From contig CAJNOJ010000007.1 of NCBI GenBank assembly GCA_905250025.1, positions 806,001 through 870,000 on the forward strand: a stretch of 64,000 nt of DNA, written 5' to 3'. Of the stretch, positions 24,376 through 35,670 are shown one piece after another (position 1 is the first letter of the stretch; every line of letters begins with the position of its first letter). The stretch comes from Adineta ricciae (taxonomy: Eukaryota; Rotifera; Eurotatoria; Adinetida; Adinetidae). The position numbers and the translations under genes were made by a program. The notes under the pieces are model-generated. The model saw only the letters and a program-made list of their open reading frames with translations. It ran no database searches and had not been told where the DNA came from.

Positions 24376-27300
24376 ATGTCAGTTCAGGAACAATATGCTC
24401 GTTATGGTACTCCTGAACAAAATCCATCGTCATCTTTAGTTGTCAACCGAGGCAATGAACCTTATGATCCGCATTCCAACGATGAAGGTGATGATGATGA
24501 TGACGATGATGAACAGTCAATCAACACTCAACAACAACACTCTGACTCGATTCGAACGAACAATGGGTAAGAAGAGCGACTTTCAGTTAAAAGACCAGGA
24601 GTGGTTCATTTCATTGTCTTAGAATTCCATCACGTCGGATCGTCGTGCTTTCGAAATCGAATCCATCGTCCAGTTCTGATAAATCTTTATCAATGACATC
24701 AAATGAACAAGCAACAAGACGTCGAAGTAAAAGTCCTGAAGATTATCACAGAAAACATTCAGATCGCCGATCGAGGTACGCTATCTAAGCATAATATTTA
24801 TGAAGATGAAGAAGTTCATTTATATCGATTTCAGATCGCCACATCATCGCAATCATCATTCTTCCGACCGCAAGCGCCTTCACACGTCGTCTCCAAATAC
24901 ATCTACACATAATACAGTGACTAATGATGATCTATCCGATACTGAAGCAATCTCATCGTCAAAATATCGAAAGAGTTCTCGAAATGACAATCGAGCTGAT
25001 TCAAAACAGCAACATCGAGAACGAGTATTTGTTAGTTCTTCGTCGTCGAAACTTCCATCAACATCCAATAAACACGATAGTTACTCCAATCATCGTTCTT
25101 CGAAAAGAGATGATTATCATTCGCATCGTAATGATTCATCGCGTAATTATCATTCACATTCATCATCAAAGTATTCTTCTCGTGATCATTCATCGTCATT
25201 ACTTTCGTATCAATCATCCAATGAACGCCGGACACTTAGTTCCAAAGTTTCTGATGCACCTCGCGTCTGCTTAACGACGTCTGTATCTGATGAATATTCA
25301 GCTCGCAGTTACACTGAATCAAGTCAACGATGTTCATCAACAGAAAAACGTAAGCATGGATATAACCACTCAGGGACATTATCTCCAAGGAAATCAAATG
25401 CTCGTACGGGCTATCGAAAGGAAACATCACACATGAAATCAGCTTACATTGAGACAGAAAGACGATATCGACCCTCACCGAGTGCAGTTCTTCCTGGGAG
25501 GTCTCGAAAAACTGAGCAGAGATTCGCACGTAAGTTTTTGCATGACTATGATGAAATATGCTAATAGTCGGTATAATAACCTAACGCTGATGTATGTTTG
25601 ATTCCGGATATAGTCATTTAAATTGTCTGAAAAATGCTCTAGTGCCTTAACTATGTAAAATTCTATAATCGTGACATGATGATTTTCGTATTGAGACCAA
25701 AATGCAATATGTTATGTAATCTTTCAGAAACGTCTCCTGAAACGAAACTAGAGCCAGTCAAACCATCAGTCAATTCAACTGTTTCTTCTAAAGTTGAATC
25801 AACTAGTATTAACGGTTCGTCGAAGTCAACCGGAGCACCGAAAACTAATGGAAGTGCACATAGTAATGTACCTTTAAAAGAAGGGCTACTTGACAAGAAC
25901 GAAGAATGGAAACCAAAGCCCGACAAATCTGTTGATCTCGATAGTTTAACTCTACTTGACACGTCAGCTAAACAAGTTGATACGAAAGAAGAGTCAGTAA
26001 AAACTGAAATGACGATGACTACAGCACTCACAGCACCGGTCGCATCACTACCGACTACAACAACTGCAACCGCGACAGTGACAACGACTGTGACATCGGT
26101 GGCAAATATAGCACCAACTTCGTCTTCGACACCGTCACCAACAAAAAAACCATATACCTTGTACAAAGTTCCACATACAAATCATATGACTCCTCCGTTA
26201 TCTTCAAGACATAAGAAACAAGCTCTAAAACAGTCATCAAATACTTGTAAGCGTTTAAATTGATTGATATATTAAATTTACAGAAGTTTTGTTTTTCAGC
26301 AGCTAACTCAACAAACAACACTACCGCTACTACTGCTGTTGCTACTACTACGACTACGACTACGACTACTACGACGACGACTACTACAAATTCAACAACC
26401 GATAATAATTCTCGCACGTCTCTCGATGAGCGGATATCAACCATGTTGGGTGGGTCAACAGATTCTTCCAATAATAAATCATCAAGTTCAACAAATGATC
26501 ACAATTCAGATTCTCAAGCTACCCTTCCTGTTCCAACAATAACAACACCGAGTGACAAAAGTACAGATAGTCCTCAAGATGTGAACTTGCTAATTTCGGC
26601 AACAGTCAAAAAAGGACATGAATCGAAGTCGCTCACTAAGCAGTTTCATCTTCCTGACGAGCGACGTTCGACAACATCAAAACACTACACGTCTGAATGG
26701 CTTGCTTCACAGAAGCCGGAAGAAGCTCAACCAGGTACATGAGTCCGTCATTCTCATTCCTTTTCGAAACAATTCGTTTCATCGTTTTAGAAGATTTATC
26801 AATTCCTACGTCACTTAAATTACCAACCTTAATTTCAAGTCAGTCATCCATTACGACTGGCTCAGGCGAAACAACCATGTATGAAAAGCTTTCCGAAGCC
26901 ATGACGAAATTACTTCATAAAAAAGTTGATCCTAATGGTAAGTAGATTGTATAGCACTTTCTTTTCTACCTTCAGTTTTTCAGCAACAACTACTGAAACA
27001 ACTGAAGAAGCAGTGCCAATATCTGCCAAGCATCTCGAACGGCTAGAGCGAGTATGAAAAATTCGCAACCTTTTCAAAAGATCTATTTTGTTTTTCTGTT
27101 CAGAGAAAAGAACGCAAAAAACGCCAAACTGAAATTGCAATCATCGCTAAAGAAGCTCTCAAACCCGCATTCAAAAAACGTGGTATTACAAAGGAAGAGT
27201 ATAAGATCATCATGAAAAAAGTAGTAACTAAAGTAAGTATATCATCAGATTTCACTTTCAAAAAAGACTCACTCGAATTCATCGTCTTTTTCAGGCAACA

Positions 27301-27426
27301 GATGCAAATGAAGTCGATCAAACACGAATTAAAAAAATGATTCATGGCTATGTGACTAAATATCGTACTGAGCACGAACGAAATACCCCCAAACACTCGA
27401 AAGTTTCGAATGGGAATGGTTTATAA
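24376..27426 (+). CDS. Ser/Arg-rich nuclear protein with PHRF1/SCAF-type C-terminal domain
   Basis: About eight exons, near 800 aa. The N-terminus has an acidic run (GDDDDDDDEQS), then an RS/SH-rich region (24640-25530) and Thr/Ser-rich linkers, including a poly-Thr tract coded by a near-perfect trinucleotide repeat at 26336-26395. The C-terminal 90 residues (27020-27426) are folded-looking: LERLERRKERKKRQTEIAII, then KEALKPAFKKRGITKEEYKI, IMKKVVTK and KKMIHGYVTKYR. That pattern (KPxxxxRxITKEEYKxIMxxxVxK ... YVxxYR) is the shared C-terminal domain of PHRF1, SCAF1 and SCAF11, proteins linked to polymerase II and splicing. Since the RING-PHD half lies directly upstream on the same strand, this may be the detached C-terminal half of PHRF1. 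Joining the two by the upstream gene's last donor would shift the frame, so I model two genes. The start follows directly after a strong acceptor-like TATTATAG. Confidence 0.78.
26336..26395 (+). repeat. ACT/ACG trinucleotide repeat coding for poly-Thr
   Basis: An imperfect (ACN)n tract gives about 20 Thr codons inside the Ser/Arg-rich gene. Because it is in frame in a disordered linker, unit number can vary without breaking the protein. Confidence 0.85.
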
Positions 27427-28007
27427 ACGAGTTATATTTCAAATATCCAAGGCAAAAAAGATTGCTTGTTTTCTTCTTTGTATAAAACTTTGTTCTTTTT
27501 TTGTCTCATATTAATAATTCTTTCTTGAGTTTTTTCTTTGCTTTTTATGCATGTGTGTATGGATGAGGATAGACAAGTTTCAAAAAAAGCTGACAGTGAT
27601 TATGTACTGTCCTCATTTCTTCTACCTTCTCGCGTGGTTTTTAGTTTCTTGATCTGCGGTGTTTGTCATGTCTAACAAAATTTGTTCTTTTTTCTTCGTT
27701 TCTGGAATATCTATATTCTATACAAGACATACGCACACATACAAGCACAAACACAAACACACATGCATATCAATCTGGTTTTGTTTTGTTTTTCTGTTCT
27801 CTGTTTTCTTTCTTTTTTTTACTATTATTATTATCTTCAAACTGTCCTTTTGAAAAGCCAAAAGAAACAACGATCAATTGATATGAGTATGATGTATACG
27901 TATATGTATTGCACATATATCTTCTTTTCTTCTTGTTATTCTGCCATAATACACTTATTGAGAGCAAGATCAGCAGGAGATTCTCGAACAATGTTAGCTT
28001 CGTTTAG
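27427..28007. other. 3'UTR and spacer before the hydrolase gene
   Basis: T-rich, with a (CA)-rich stretch near 27728-27770. No coding exon recognised. It ends in CGTTTAG touching the hydrolase ATG, another acceptor-like site. Confidence 0.45.
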
Positions 28008-28991
28008 ATGTCGTTGTTAATAACTATTTTCATCGTTGGAAGCGCGGGATTGATTTATAAATTTCGTGACCGACTCGGATTTCCATCTGGCCGTTTATCA
28101 CGCCAATTCAATTCGAAATCGAGTGGTGCTTTAACATCAATGGGTTCAGATGAATTCATTGAACTTTCTTTTGGAAAAGTTCATTACATCTATCGATCAT
28201 CGATAAATTCATCATCGACCCTGAATGTGTTCGTTCATGGCTTCTCTATTCCAATGGAAATCTGGCAAGATGTTTTTCAATCTTTGTCTAATGATAATCA
28301 ATCATGTTTAATATTTGATTTATACGGTCGAGGTTGGTCTGATGCTCCCGACGTTCCAATGAACATCGATCTATTCGTTTCACAGCTCGTCGAACTGCTA
28401 TCTGCATTGAAACTTTCACATCAGAAATACAACCTGTTTGGAGTTAGTATGGGTGGATACATTGTACAGCGCTTTACGGAATTATATCCTTCTCGTGTTT
28501 CCAAACTTATTCTTTGCTGTTCAGTTGGCCTTAACAATCCGAAACCATCGCCCGTTTTATTATCGATTTTATCGGTCCCAATTCTTGGCCCAGCACTTTT
28601 TAAATTAATCATGCAACGTGGTGATAGCGAAAAAATACGCTCTCAATGGGCATATCCAGGATCGGATAAGTACAAACAATATGTAGATTTATTTTTAAAA
28701 GCATGTAAACATCACCCCGGATATTTACGATCATTACTTTCTACCATTTTATATTTTGATTTCGATTCGGCTTTGAATTCGATCCAAACCGTTAACAAAT
28801 TGAATATCCCGATTTTGATCATTTGGGGTGACAAAGATACGTTAATACCAGTCGAAAATGGTTATCGTTACCATCAACTATACAAAAATTCCTCGTTGAC
28901 AATCGTACCTGGAGCAAATCATAGTCTACTTATTGAACATTCGGATGAAGCTATACGTGCAATAAAGCCGTTTTTGAACGAGAAAAACTAA
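28008..28991 (+). CDS. Membrane-anchored alpha/beta hydrolase
   Basis: A single exon encodes 327 aa. One N-terminal hydrophobic segment (LLITIFIVGSAGLIY) is followed by a typical alpha/beta-hydrolase fold: oxyanion-hole strand NVFVHGFSIP, nucleophile elbow LFGVSMGGYI (Ser), acid strand LIIWGDKDTLIPV (Asp) and GANHSLLIE (His). All members of the catalytic triad are present. The lid region (about 180-260) is Pro/Leu-rich. Related eukaryotic proteins include ABHD6-type lipases and BPHL-type esterases, but bacterial hydrolases look similar, so the substrate is open (an ester or acyl group is likely). It is intronless in an intron-dense region, which could mean retroposition or horizontal transfer. 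The start fits a TTTAG acceptor directly before the ATG. Confidence 0.82.
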   Translation: MSLLITIFIVGSAGLIYKFRDRLGFPSGRLSRQFNSKSSGALTSMGSDEFIELSFGKVHYIYRSSINSSSTLNVFVHGFSIPMEIWQDVFQSLSNDNQSCLIFDLYGRGWSDAPDVPMNIDLFVSQLVELLSALKLSHQKYNLFGVSMGGYIVQRFTELYPSRVSKLILCCSVGLNNPKPSPVLLSILSVPILGPALFKLIMQRGDSEKIRSQWAYPGSDKYKQYVDLFLKACKHHPGYLRSLLSTILYFDFDSALNSIQTVNKLNIPILIIWGDKDTLIPVENGYRYHQLYKNSSLTIVPGANHSLLIEHSDEAIRAIKPFLNEKN

Positions 28992-31485
28992 AATAAACTT
29001 GGTTTCTTATATTCTCAGCTAATTAATTTCTTTTCGTGATTATTAATAAGCAAGAAAAACTTCATCTCGTCAAAGCACGTTTCAATCATTTCCTTCTTTC
29101 GCCATGTATGAAGATTAATAGTAGTGGCGTGCAATGCATCTTACATATTCATATAAGCATTCATTAATCTATAGATGAAAGAGTTGTATTCTTCTCTGAT
29201 GCAAACTATCTTGACTAAGCAGAAAATGATGATTAAATTAATTACTAAACAATAAAAACGACAAGGAAAACGAAGATATGAATGTCATTCATTTCAGTTT
29301 CCAATATCCTCAATCTCGATTGACATATGTTATATACATATATGTGGTACGGAGATTCTTTGTTGACAAGTTCTCGTCTTGAGGATGTCCGTTTAGCGTA
29401 CTTGGAAAGCCATTCATCTTTCCCTGTGAATAGATTAGCTGGAGAACTATATACATGCGAGGCGTATTATCAATTCAATTCAGAATTCTAACTATGGGAG
29501 AAATTACTTGACGGAAATGGTCTCGAGTATGGCAAGTTTCTTTTTTTTTTCTATACAAATGGATGCTGAAAAAAAGAAAACAAATTTTCGACAAGATAGT
29601 CCTAATGGAATACAAGAGTTTAATAATACATTTATCACCATAAATTAATAGAAAATATTGCCGAAATTTGATTAGAACTCGTTAATGTTTTTTTTTTGTC
29701 GAGAAAAAGAGCGAACTGTCTGTTAAAACATTCTTCTCGTGAATAATAATAATATCAGGACTGCTTTCGAGCAAAAGCGACTAAATTTCCATAATAGCTT
29801 TCGAAAGGATACACCTTGGAAAAGATTTATGTCAAATGAGATCAGACGAATCTATACATATCCATTCGATGAATACCATCTGACTTCAGGCGATTCACGA
29901 GAGAGAAAATGACAGAAGATTGGCTTCGGATGAGAAATCTGACATGTTAACATTCTCCGAGAAAGATCATCTGAAGTATCGATGAGACAGAATCTATTTC
30001 ATTTTACCTTGGCTCGAGTGCTTCCAATGTTGCGTTCAATATTTCTTTCCGATTCGAAGAGAAATCACTCATCGACAACTAATTTTTGTTGACAAGCCAT
30101 GAGAGAATTTCTCGATTTTCTTTACATCGATCGTTATTGTGACTATTAATGTTTTTCAATACAAAAGAAGAATATAATTAAATCAAACAAGTAAGTAAAC
30201 AATCTCGAATAAGAAAAAAAAGAAGAAAATTCTGATAATCCCATAAACGTCATCGGTTTTTTTTCTGCTTCTCTTTTTTCCTCTTTCCACACATCCTTCT
30301 CGTTCCTTTGGCGTAACACACATCATCTTTATTGATGATGGTTATCATTCGTTGTACTCCTTCATCTTGACAAAACAAGTGACTTTGTTATATGAGATTT
30401 TTTCTCTTCTGTTTATATATCATCATAGAAAATGTCAGTCAAGTTCTAATGATAGCTCCGAACAAACAACACGAATAAAATCCCATCTCGTCACTTTCTT
30501 AATAATAGGTCTTGCCGAGCAAAATCGTCGAATAATCACTTCACCTTTTTTTTTCCTTTCAAGTCTCTTTACATTTTGAGAGATGAACGAGCTAGTTTAT
30601 TAAAAAATATAGTCAACGTTCATTACAAATGTATTGTCATATTTCTATGACATGTCACGGAAATTGTTTTCTTCGTTCTTCTTCTTCTTCTTCTTCTTTT
30701 GCTTTCTGATTCAATGAATACATATCCCTAAATGTGCCACTCGTCGTCTCCCTGTCAAGACCGTTTTAATGTTAGTACATGCATTCGATATTTTATATTA
30801 ATATTATTATTCACTGTGGTAGTATGGGGGGATTTCTGAGCTTAATCGAGTAGACTTATGAAATTTGACGATCCGATAAAACATGTTATTGCGTTCATTT
30901 TGCCGTTTTTTCTCTCTTTGTCTCTTTCTTTCGAACGTGCATTGTTTATGTGGACGATCTTGTTTTGTACGCTTGAAGACAAATCGGATGATCGCTTATA
31001 GGCTACCCCTCTATTTAGTCGACTGAATAAATGCAAGAGAACATCAAAAGGAAAAGTCTATAGTACTATAGTCATTATTTTTGCTTCACATTGAAAAGAT
31101 TGAGCATCGTTATCCTTCCTCTCTTCTCTTGCTTTCCTGATTGAAGACTCGAAACAAAACAGCACACAAGCAAAATTCAATCATTCATCTATCATTGTCG
31201 CCTTTTCCTTGATATAAAATAGACGTCTTCGAGCAATCTAATCACACAGATACGCGAGAAAATTACTATTAGGAGAAAAACATCAAGACATACATAAGAC
31301 TGGACCGATTAGTCAGCGCATTACATCGAAAAATAGTCCTGGTTAGCGTTAAAAATATGTAATATTTATATCTATCAACACAAGCTAAAAACAGTTCCCC
31401 TAATAATATAGAGCCCGAAAAATAGGTCCATATCCCTTATAATTTACTCCAGAAAGATATATTACATGTCTCTGCCATGTTTTAC
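28992..31485. other. Gene-poor region
   Basis: About 2.5 kb without a supported gene. An isolated 49-codon frame at 29341 (MWYGDSLLTSSRLEDVRLAY) is protein-like in composition but has no partner exons. A (CTT)n run lies at 30675-30698. Polypurine and polypyrimidine runs are common. No RNA gene was recognised. Confidence 0.4.
30675..30698. repeat. (CTT)n microsatellite
   Basis: About eight CTT units in the gene-poor interval. Confidence 0.85.
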
Positions 31486-31626
31486 AGATTGACAATGGAG
31501 CAGACAGATACAACAGCATCGACAAATTGTTTACCTATCGATTCGGACCATATGGCTGAATTACGACGAAGTCAAATCAACTTACTTAGCGGAACCATCG
31601 ATGAAGCCAACTTTTATATAAACGAG
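31486..31626 (+). other. Orphan exon-like segment
   Basis: A TTTTACAG acceptor is followed by ATG at 31496 and 44 clean codons (MEQTDTTASTNCLPIDSDHM, then AELRRSQINLLSGTIDEANF) ending at a strong GTAAGA donor in phase 0. This looks like a first coding exon, but no in-frame continuation is evident before the glycoside-hydrolase-like gene at 31893. It could be a gene remnant, an alternative first exon, or the start of a gene whose other exons I cannot recognise. Confidence 0.35.
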
Positions 31627-31892
31627 GTAAGATTATTAATTTGTACACGAACGCGGAATGATTGAGAAATATCTTGTTGGAGATAATTGTTATGTGTAAA
31701 ATCAGAAAAGCTCCGATTTCTTGAATAAGAAAATTCGTTTGATGGAAATTATAGAATCTACTCAGTAAATCTCTCTAAACAGATCCATATCTTCGGCGTT
31801 AGATTTATATTTTATGCGTAACTTAAGTTTTTCTTATCTTCTATCGTTCTCGAGATACTCGTATATAAATATACATCCATGAGAACTGATGT

Positions 31893-33662
31893 GTGATAAG
31901 CAACTTTTTTGAAAATATGCGTTCTACATTGTGCGTATTCGTTTTTCAATGGATCATTGTATCGACTGTGGATCTGTCGTTTATGACCAAACCAGATACG
32001 TGGGCAGCGTGCGACAGCTTAGGACGTGTGCTGCCTACTTACGAACAAGTGGGCGATATTAAACCGAATAAATCCATTGGAATTTTCTATTTTCTTTGGG
32101 CTGAAAACGAAGCCAGTTTCAAAACAGGGCCTTATGACAACACCCAAATTTTGGCAAAAGCTAATGGAAGTTTAATCAATGCAACATGGGGCCCGTTGAA
32201 CAGCTTTCACCATTGGGGCCAGCCATACTTCGACTACTACCTGATGGATGATGACTTCGTCATTCGAAAACATGCGCAAATGCTTGCTGATGCCGGCGTT
32301 GACACACTCATATTTGACGCGACAAATGCGTTCACGTATGACAATATATGGTCGAAAATTGGTAGTATCTATCTTGATATGCGTTCGAGATCCATACGCA
32401 CGCCACAATTTTGTTTTATAACGTGGTCGTCAACTGAGCAAACAGTTCGACACTTGTATGATTACTTATATAGTCATAATCTCTATCGGGACTTGTGGTT
32501 TATGTGGCAAGGTAAACCATTGATATTTGCCAATCCGACTAGTTTTCCGTCTGATCTGCTGAACTTTTTTACTATACGAGAATCTTGGGCTTGGACGAAA
32601 GGGCAAGCATGGTATGGTGATGGTCATGGTAAATGGCCATGGATCGACAATTATCCGCAAGGGCCTGGTCTCAGCGAAACAGGTCAATTAGAACAAACAT
32701 GTGTAACAGTAGCCGGACATCCTGTAATGAATATCGGCCGTTCATTCGATGGCCCAACTCAACATGAACCTGACATAACTAATCCATTGAACGGCACATA
32801 CTTTTCTCAACAATGGGAGCGGGCATTAACTATTGATCCGGCATTTATCTTTGTTACTGGATGGAATGAATGGATCGCACAACGTTTCGTGCAAACAAGC
32901 GCTCAAAACAGTTTCATTGGAAAACAATGGCCTATCGGTACAACGTATTTCGTTGATGAATTCATTGAAGAATATTCACGCGATATTGAGCCTATGCTTG
33001 ATGGTCATGGTGATAACTACTATTATCAATTGATTAGTTATATTCGCCGTTATAAAGGTATGTCAAAACCAGATACCGTATCATTACCGAAAACCATTCT
33101 AATTAATATGGATTTTACTCAATGGAACAATGTCACACCTTATTACGTCGATGATTCATTCGATATTCCATCACGTGATCACCCACGCTATGGTGATCAG
33201 GGCGGGAAATTGATTGATCGTAGTCAACGCAACGATCTGGCTACTATGCAAATCGCACGTGATAATCGCTCTCTCTACTTTCATCTACGTACCAATGGAC
33301 GATTCGTCGACGGGAATAATTTTACTTGGTTGTTTCTCAACACGGACAATAACTATTCAACAGGTTGGGTCGGTTTCGATTATTTAGTTGATTTAGGTGA
33401 AAGTCAATTGAAGAAAAATGTCAATAATACAGATCATTGGCAAAACCAGCAAATTGTCGATATTGTCAATAACAATAACAATGAATTGCACTTTTCTCTT
33501 TCACGTCAGTCCCTTCAAATCAATCAAACAGAAATCTACTTACAATTCAAATGGTTCTCAGCTGATATGTTATATACAATTAATCCACTTCATTTTATTG
33601 ATAAAGGAGATTCAGCACCCAATGGAAGATTTACATACACATATCTAACTAATCAGTCATAA
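31893..33662 (+). CDS. Secreted glycoside-hydrolase-like protein (GH71/GH99/WbsX type)
   Basis: A single 589-codon exon. A signal peptide (MRSTLCVFVFQWIIVSTV) starts at the second Met, 31917, so the true start may be there. The catalytic part looks like a TIM barrel of the GH71/GH99/WbsX group: SIGIFYFLWAENEA, WGPLNSFHHWGQP, MLADAGVDTLIFDATNAFTY, then FVTGWNEWIAQR with the conserved GWNEW Glu. The last 190 residues read as a beta-sandwich (FTWLFLNTDNNYSTGWVGFD), perhaps a CBM9-like carbohydrate-binding module. Many N-x-S/T sites fit secretion. Family members are mostly bacterial and fungal polysaccharide-active enzymes; I infer a role in degrading or remodelling glycans, with unknown substrate. 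Intronless, long and bacterial-looking in an intron-rich genome: a good horizontal-transfer candidate. Confidence 0.75.
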   Translation: MISNFFENMRSTLCVFVFQWIIVSTVDLSFMTKPDTWAACDSLGRVLPTYEQVGDIKPNKSIGIFYFLWAENEASFKTGPYDNTQILAKANGSLINATWGPLNSFHHWGQPYFDYYLMDDDFVIRKHAQMLADAGVDTLIFDATNAFTYDNIWSKIGSIYLDMRSRSIRTPQFCFITWSSTEQTVRHLYDYLYSHNLYRDLWFMWQGKPLIFANPTSFPSDLLNFFTIRESWAWTKGQAWYGDGHGKWPWIDNYPQGPGLSETGQLEQTCVTVAGHPVMNIGRSFDGPTQHEPDITNPLNGTYFSQQWERALTIDPAFIFVTGWNEWIAQRFVQTSAQNSFIGKQWPIGTTYFVDEFIEEYSRDIEPMLDGHGDNYYYQLISYIRRYKGMSKPDTVSLPKTILINMDFTQWNNVTPYYVDDSFDIPSRDHPRYGDQGGKLIDRSQRNDLATMQIARDNRSLYFHLRTNGRFVDGNNFTWLFLNTDNNYSTGWVGFDYLVDLGESQLKKNVNNTDHWQNQQIVDIVNNNNNELHFSLSRQSLQINQTEIYLQFKWFSADMLYTINPLHFIDKGDSAPNGRFTYTYLTNQS

Positions 33663-33709
33663 ATCAACAGACAATGAAAAATCGATTTTCTATAAATGAT
33701 GTCAGAGAA

Positions 33710-33715
33710 AATAAA
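33710..33715 (+). terminator. AATAAA polyadenylation signal of the glycoside-hydrolase-like gene
   Basis: The hexamer lies 48 bp after the stop codon. A eukaryotic poly(A) signal in a normal place suggests the gene is expressed from the host genome rather than being bacterial contamination. Confidence 0.5.
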
Positions 33716-34567
33716 TATCAATCCGCCATCATCGATCGTTCGTCTTTTTGCTAATCGAAGCCGAGTTTTTCTTTTAGAATTATATCGTGCTATGTCTAAA
33801 ATGTCATTCGCTCGACGTGTAATATAAATGAGATGATGAACGTGCCCAATGATGAAATAAAAGTCGGGTTTTTTAAGGCCATAATTGCGTTATTAACGAT
33901 AAGTCGGAAACGACTACCACTATTACTAGCATCATTGTCGTGCATTGCTGAATCCGTTTTTCTTGCAATTAATAAGCTTAGAAATAGGACAAATCACTGA
34001 CATACATGCATATAAGCTGACGTCGAGCAAGACATTATTTACAGTAAAATTGAACTCGGTTTTGCATTGGCATTTCATCGATATGCAAGGCTATAGATTA
34101 CAGGAAAAGATTCACTTCCGCGTAATATTAGCTAGCGCTATACAGGATTGTCAGTTCTTCTCTTTCATAATCTATTCCGCTGTTTGAAATTGTGTATTGT
34201 TTTATCGGTACTTATATACGCTCATCATCCAGTCAGAGATGTTTTGTCGACAACATTTCTCATTCCTATTATCTTTCTACGTCTGCGACAATCTCTCTTA
34301 TTTTTGATAATGCCAATAACACGGATGTTCACTGATTGATGGTTCTATCGAGAGGTTTCAAAGAGAGTGCACACATGCAAACATAGTCGCACTCTAAACG
34401 CTTCTAAGCGTTCGGTGTTGTGTGCAAATGTGGTAACCGAAGCTCGTCTTTCTGTCTGTCTATTTCATGTGTGGACCTGTTCGGTTGTTATTCTAGCCTG
34501 ATTTATGCATATCGAGTTATTGTTTCTGTCCCGTTTTTTGCTCTTTTCTATCGCAACTCTTAACACA

Positions 34568-34613
34568 TATCTATCTATCTATCTCTTTATATATATATAT
34601 ATATATATATATA
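34568..34613. repeat. (ATCT)n followed by (AT)n microsatellite
   Basis: A run of about four ATCT units passes into about 13 AT units. Confidence 0.9.
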
Positions 34614-35604
34614 CAATCCTCTTAGTAGTTTGTAGCCGTTCCGCATGTAACTGATGTGTTCTTTTCAAGATGCAACGATGAGAACGATGACGTGCATATT
34701 TTATCTATCTAAGATGTGTTCGTACTTCTCTCTCTCTCTCCTTTTTTTTTGACGTGACAGCAAGAATTCTATATGAGACTTGTTTTTTTTATTTTTTTTG
34801 TGCACATATATACAGATAAATTCTTTTTCCACACACTTATATAAATATATGCGAGACATACATATTTATCGATATATCTATATATAATATTGATTGATTC
34901 ACCAAATCAGTTTATAATCGTGCTAAATGGTCGAAGTAGAAGGAGAGAGAAGAGAAAACGAATGTGGTAGAGTAGAAATGATGCGATCAAATAAGCATAA
35001 GAATAAGAGCTAGTAGCAGCAGCAGTCGTAGTTATTATTGTAAAGAATACGCATCAAGGCATAAGACAACAGAAGACAGGAAATGTGTGAGATAGATAAG
35101 CAGTGTAAACATAGTAAGAAAAAGAGCATATCGCTCTATCAAACGACGTATGATACATCTTTCGGAAAGAGATATATTAGTATCATCAACATCAATTTTA
35201 TTTTGTCGCCACCTTCCACTGAGTCTTATAAATTTTATTGCGAAAATTTATGGATCGCTTTTTTCCTTTCATGTTCTTATTAGGCAGTTCGAGAGGAGAT
35301 ATATACTAGCGCAAGCATGCATATACACCGTCTTTTAAATCTCTATCTCTGCGGATTTGAGCGTTCTGTCAACGATTGTCGTCCTCTTTCGTTACTGCGA
35401 CTACTTCTTATTTTTATTATTCCTCTTCGTCTTCTCGTTTCTTTTGCGCAAGCCGTGCTTCTTTGTCTCTACAACATCGTCGGCAGAGTACACTATTTTA
35501 TTCGATCATATATACAAGAGCCATCCAACCAAACAACCAGGCTGCGTTACAATCTTCGATGTGTGTATGTGAGTGTATGCGTGTGCGTGATGTGAATTAG
35601 GGAA

Positions 35605-35670
35605 AGAGACGAGACGAGACGAGAAAGAGACACAAGAGAGAGGGAGAGAGGGAGAGAAAGCGAAAGCGAG
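35605..35670. repeat. Polypurine GA-rich tract
   Basis: Begins with GACGA repeats and continues as GAGAGG-type purine sequence for about 65 bp on the + strand, with few pyrimidines. Such tracts can form non-B DNA. Confidence 0.7.

Noticed and set aside
26055-26471. Minus-strand frame rich in Val (poly-Val)
   Set aside because: It is the antisense shadow of the poly-Thr coding repeat in the plus-strand gene.
29341-29489. 49-codon frame MWYGDSLLTSSRLEDVRLAY...
   Set aside because: Composition looks protein-like, but there are no partner exons, no family match and it is short enough to arise by chance.
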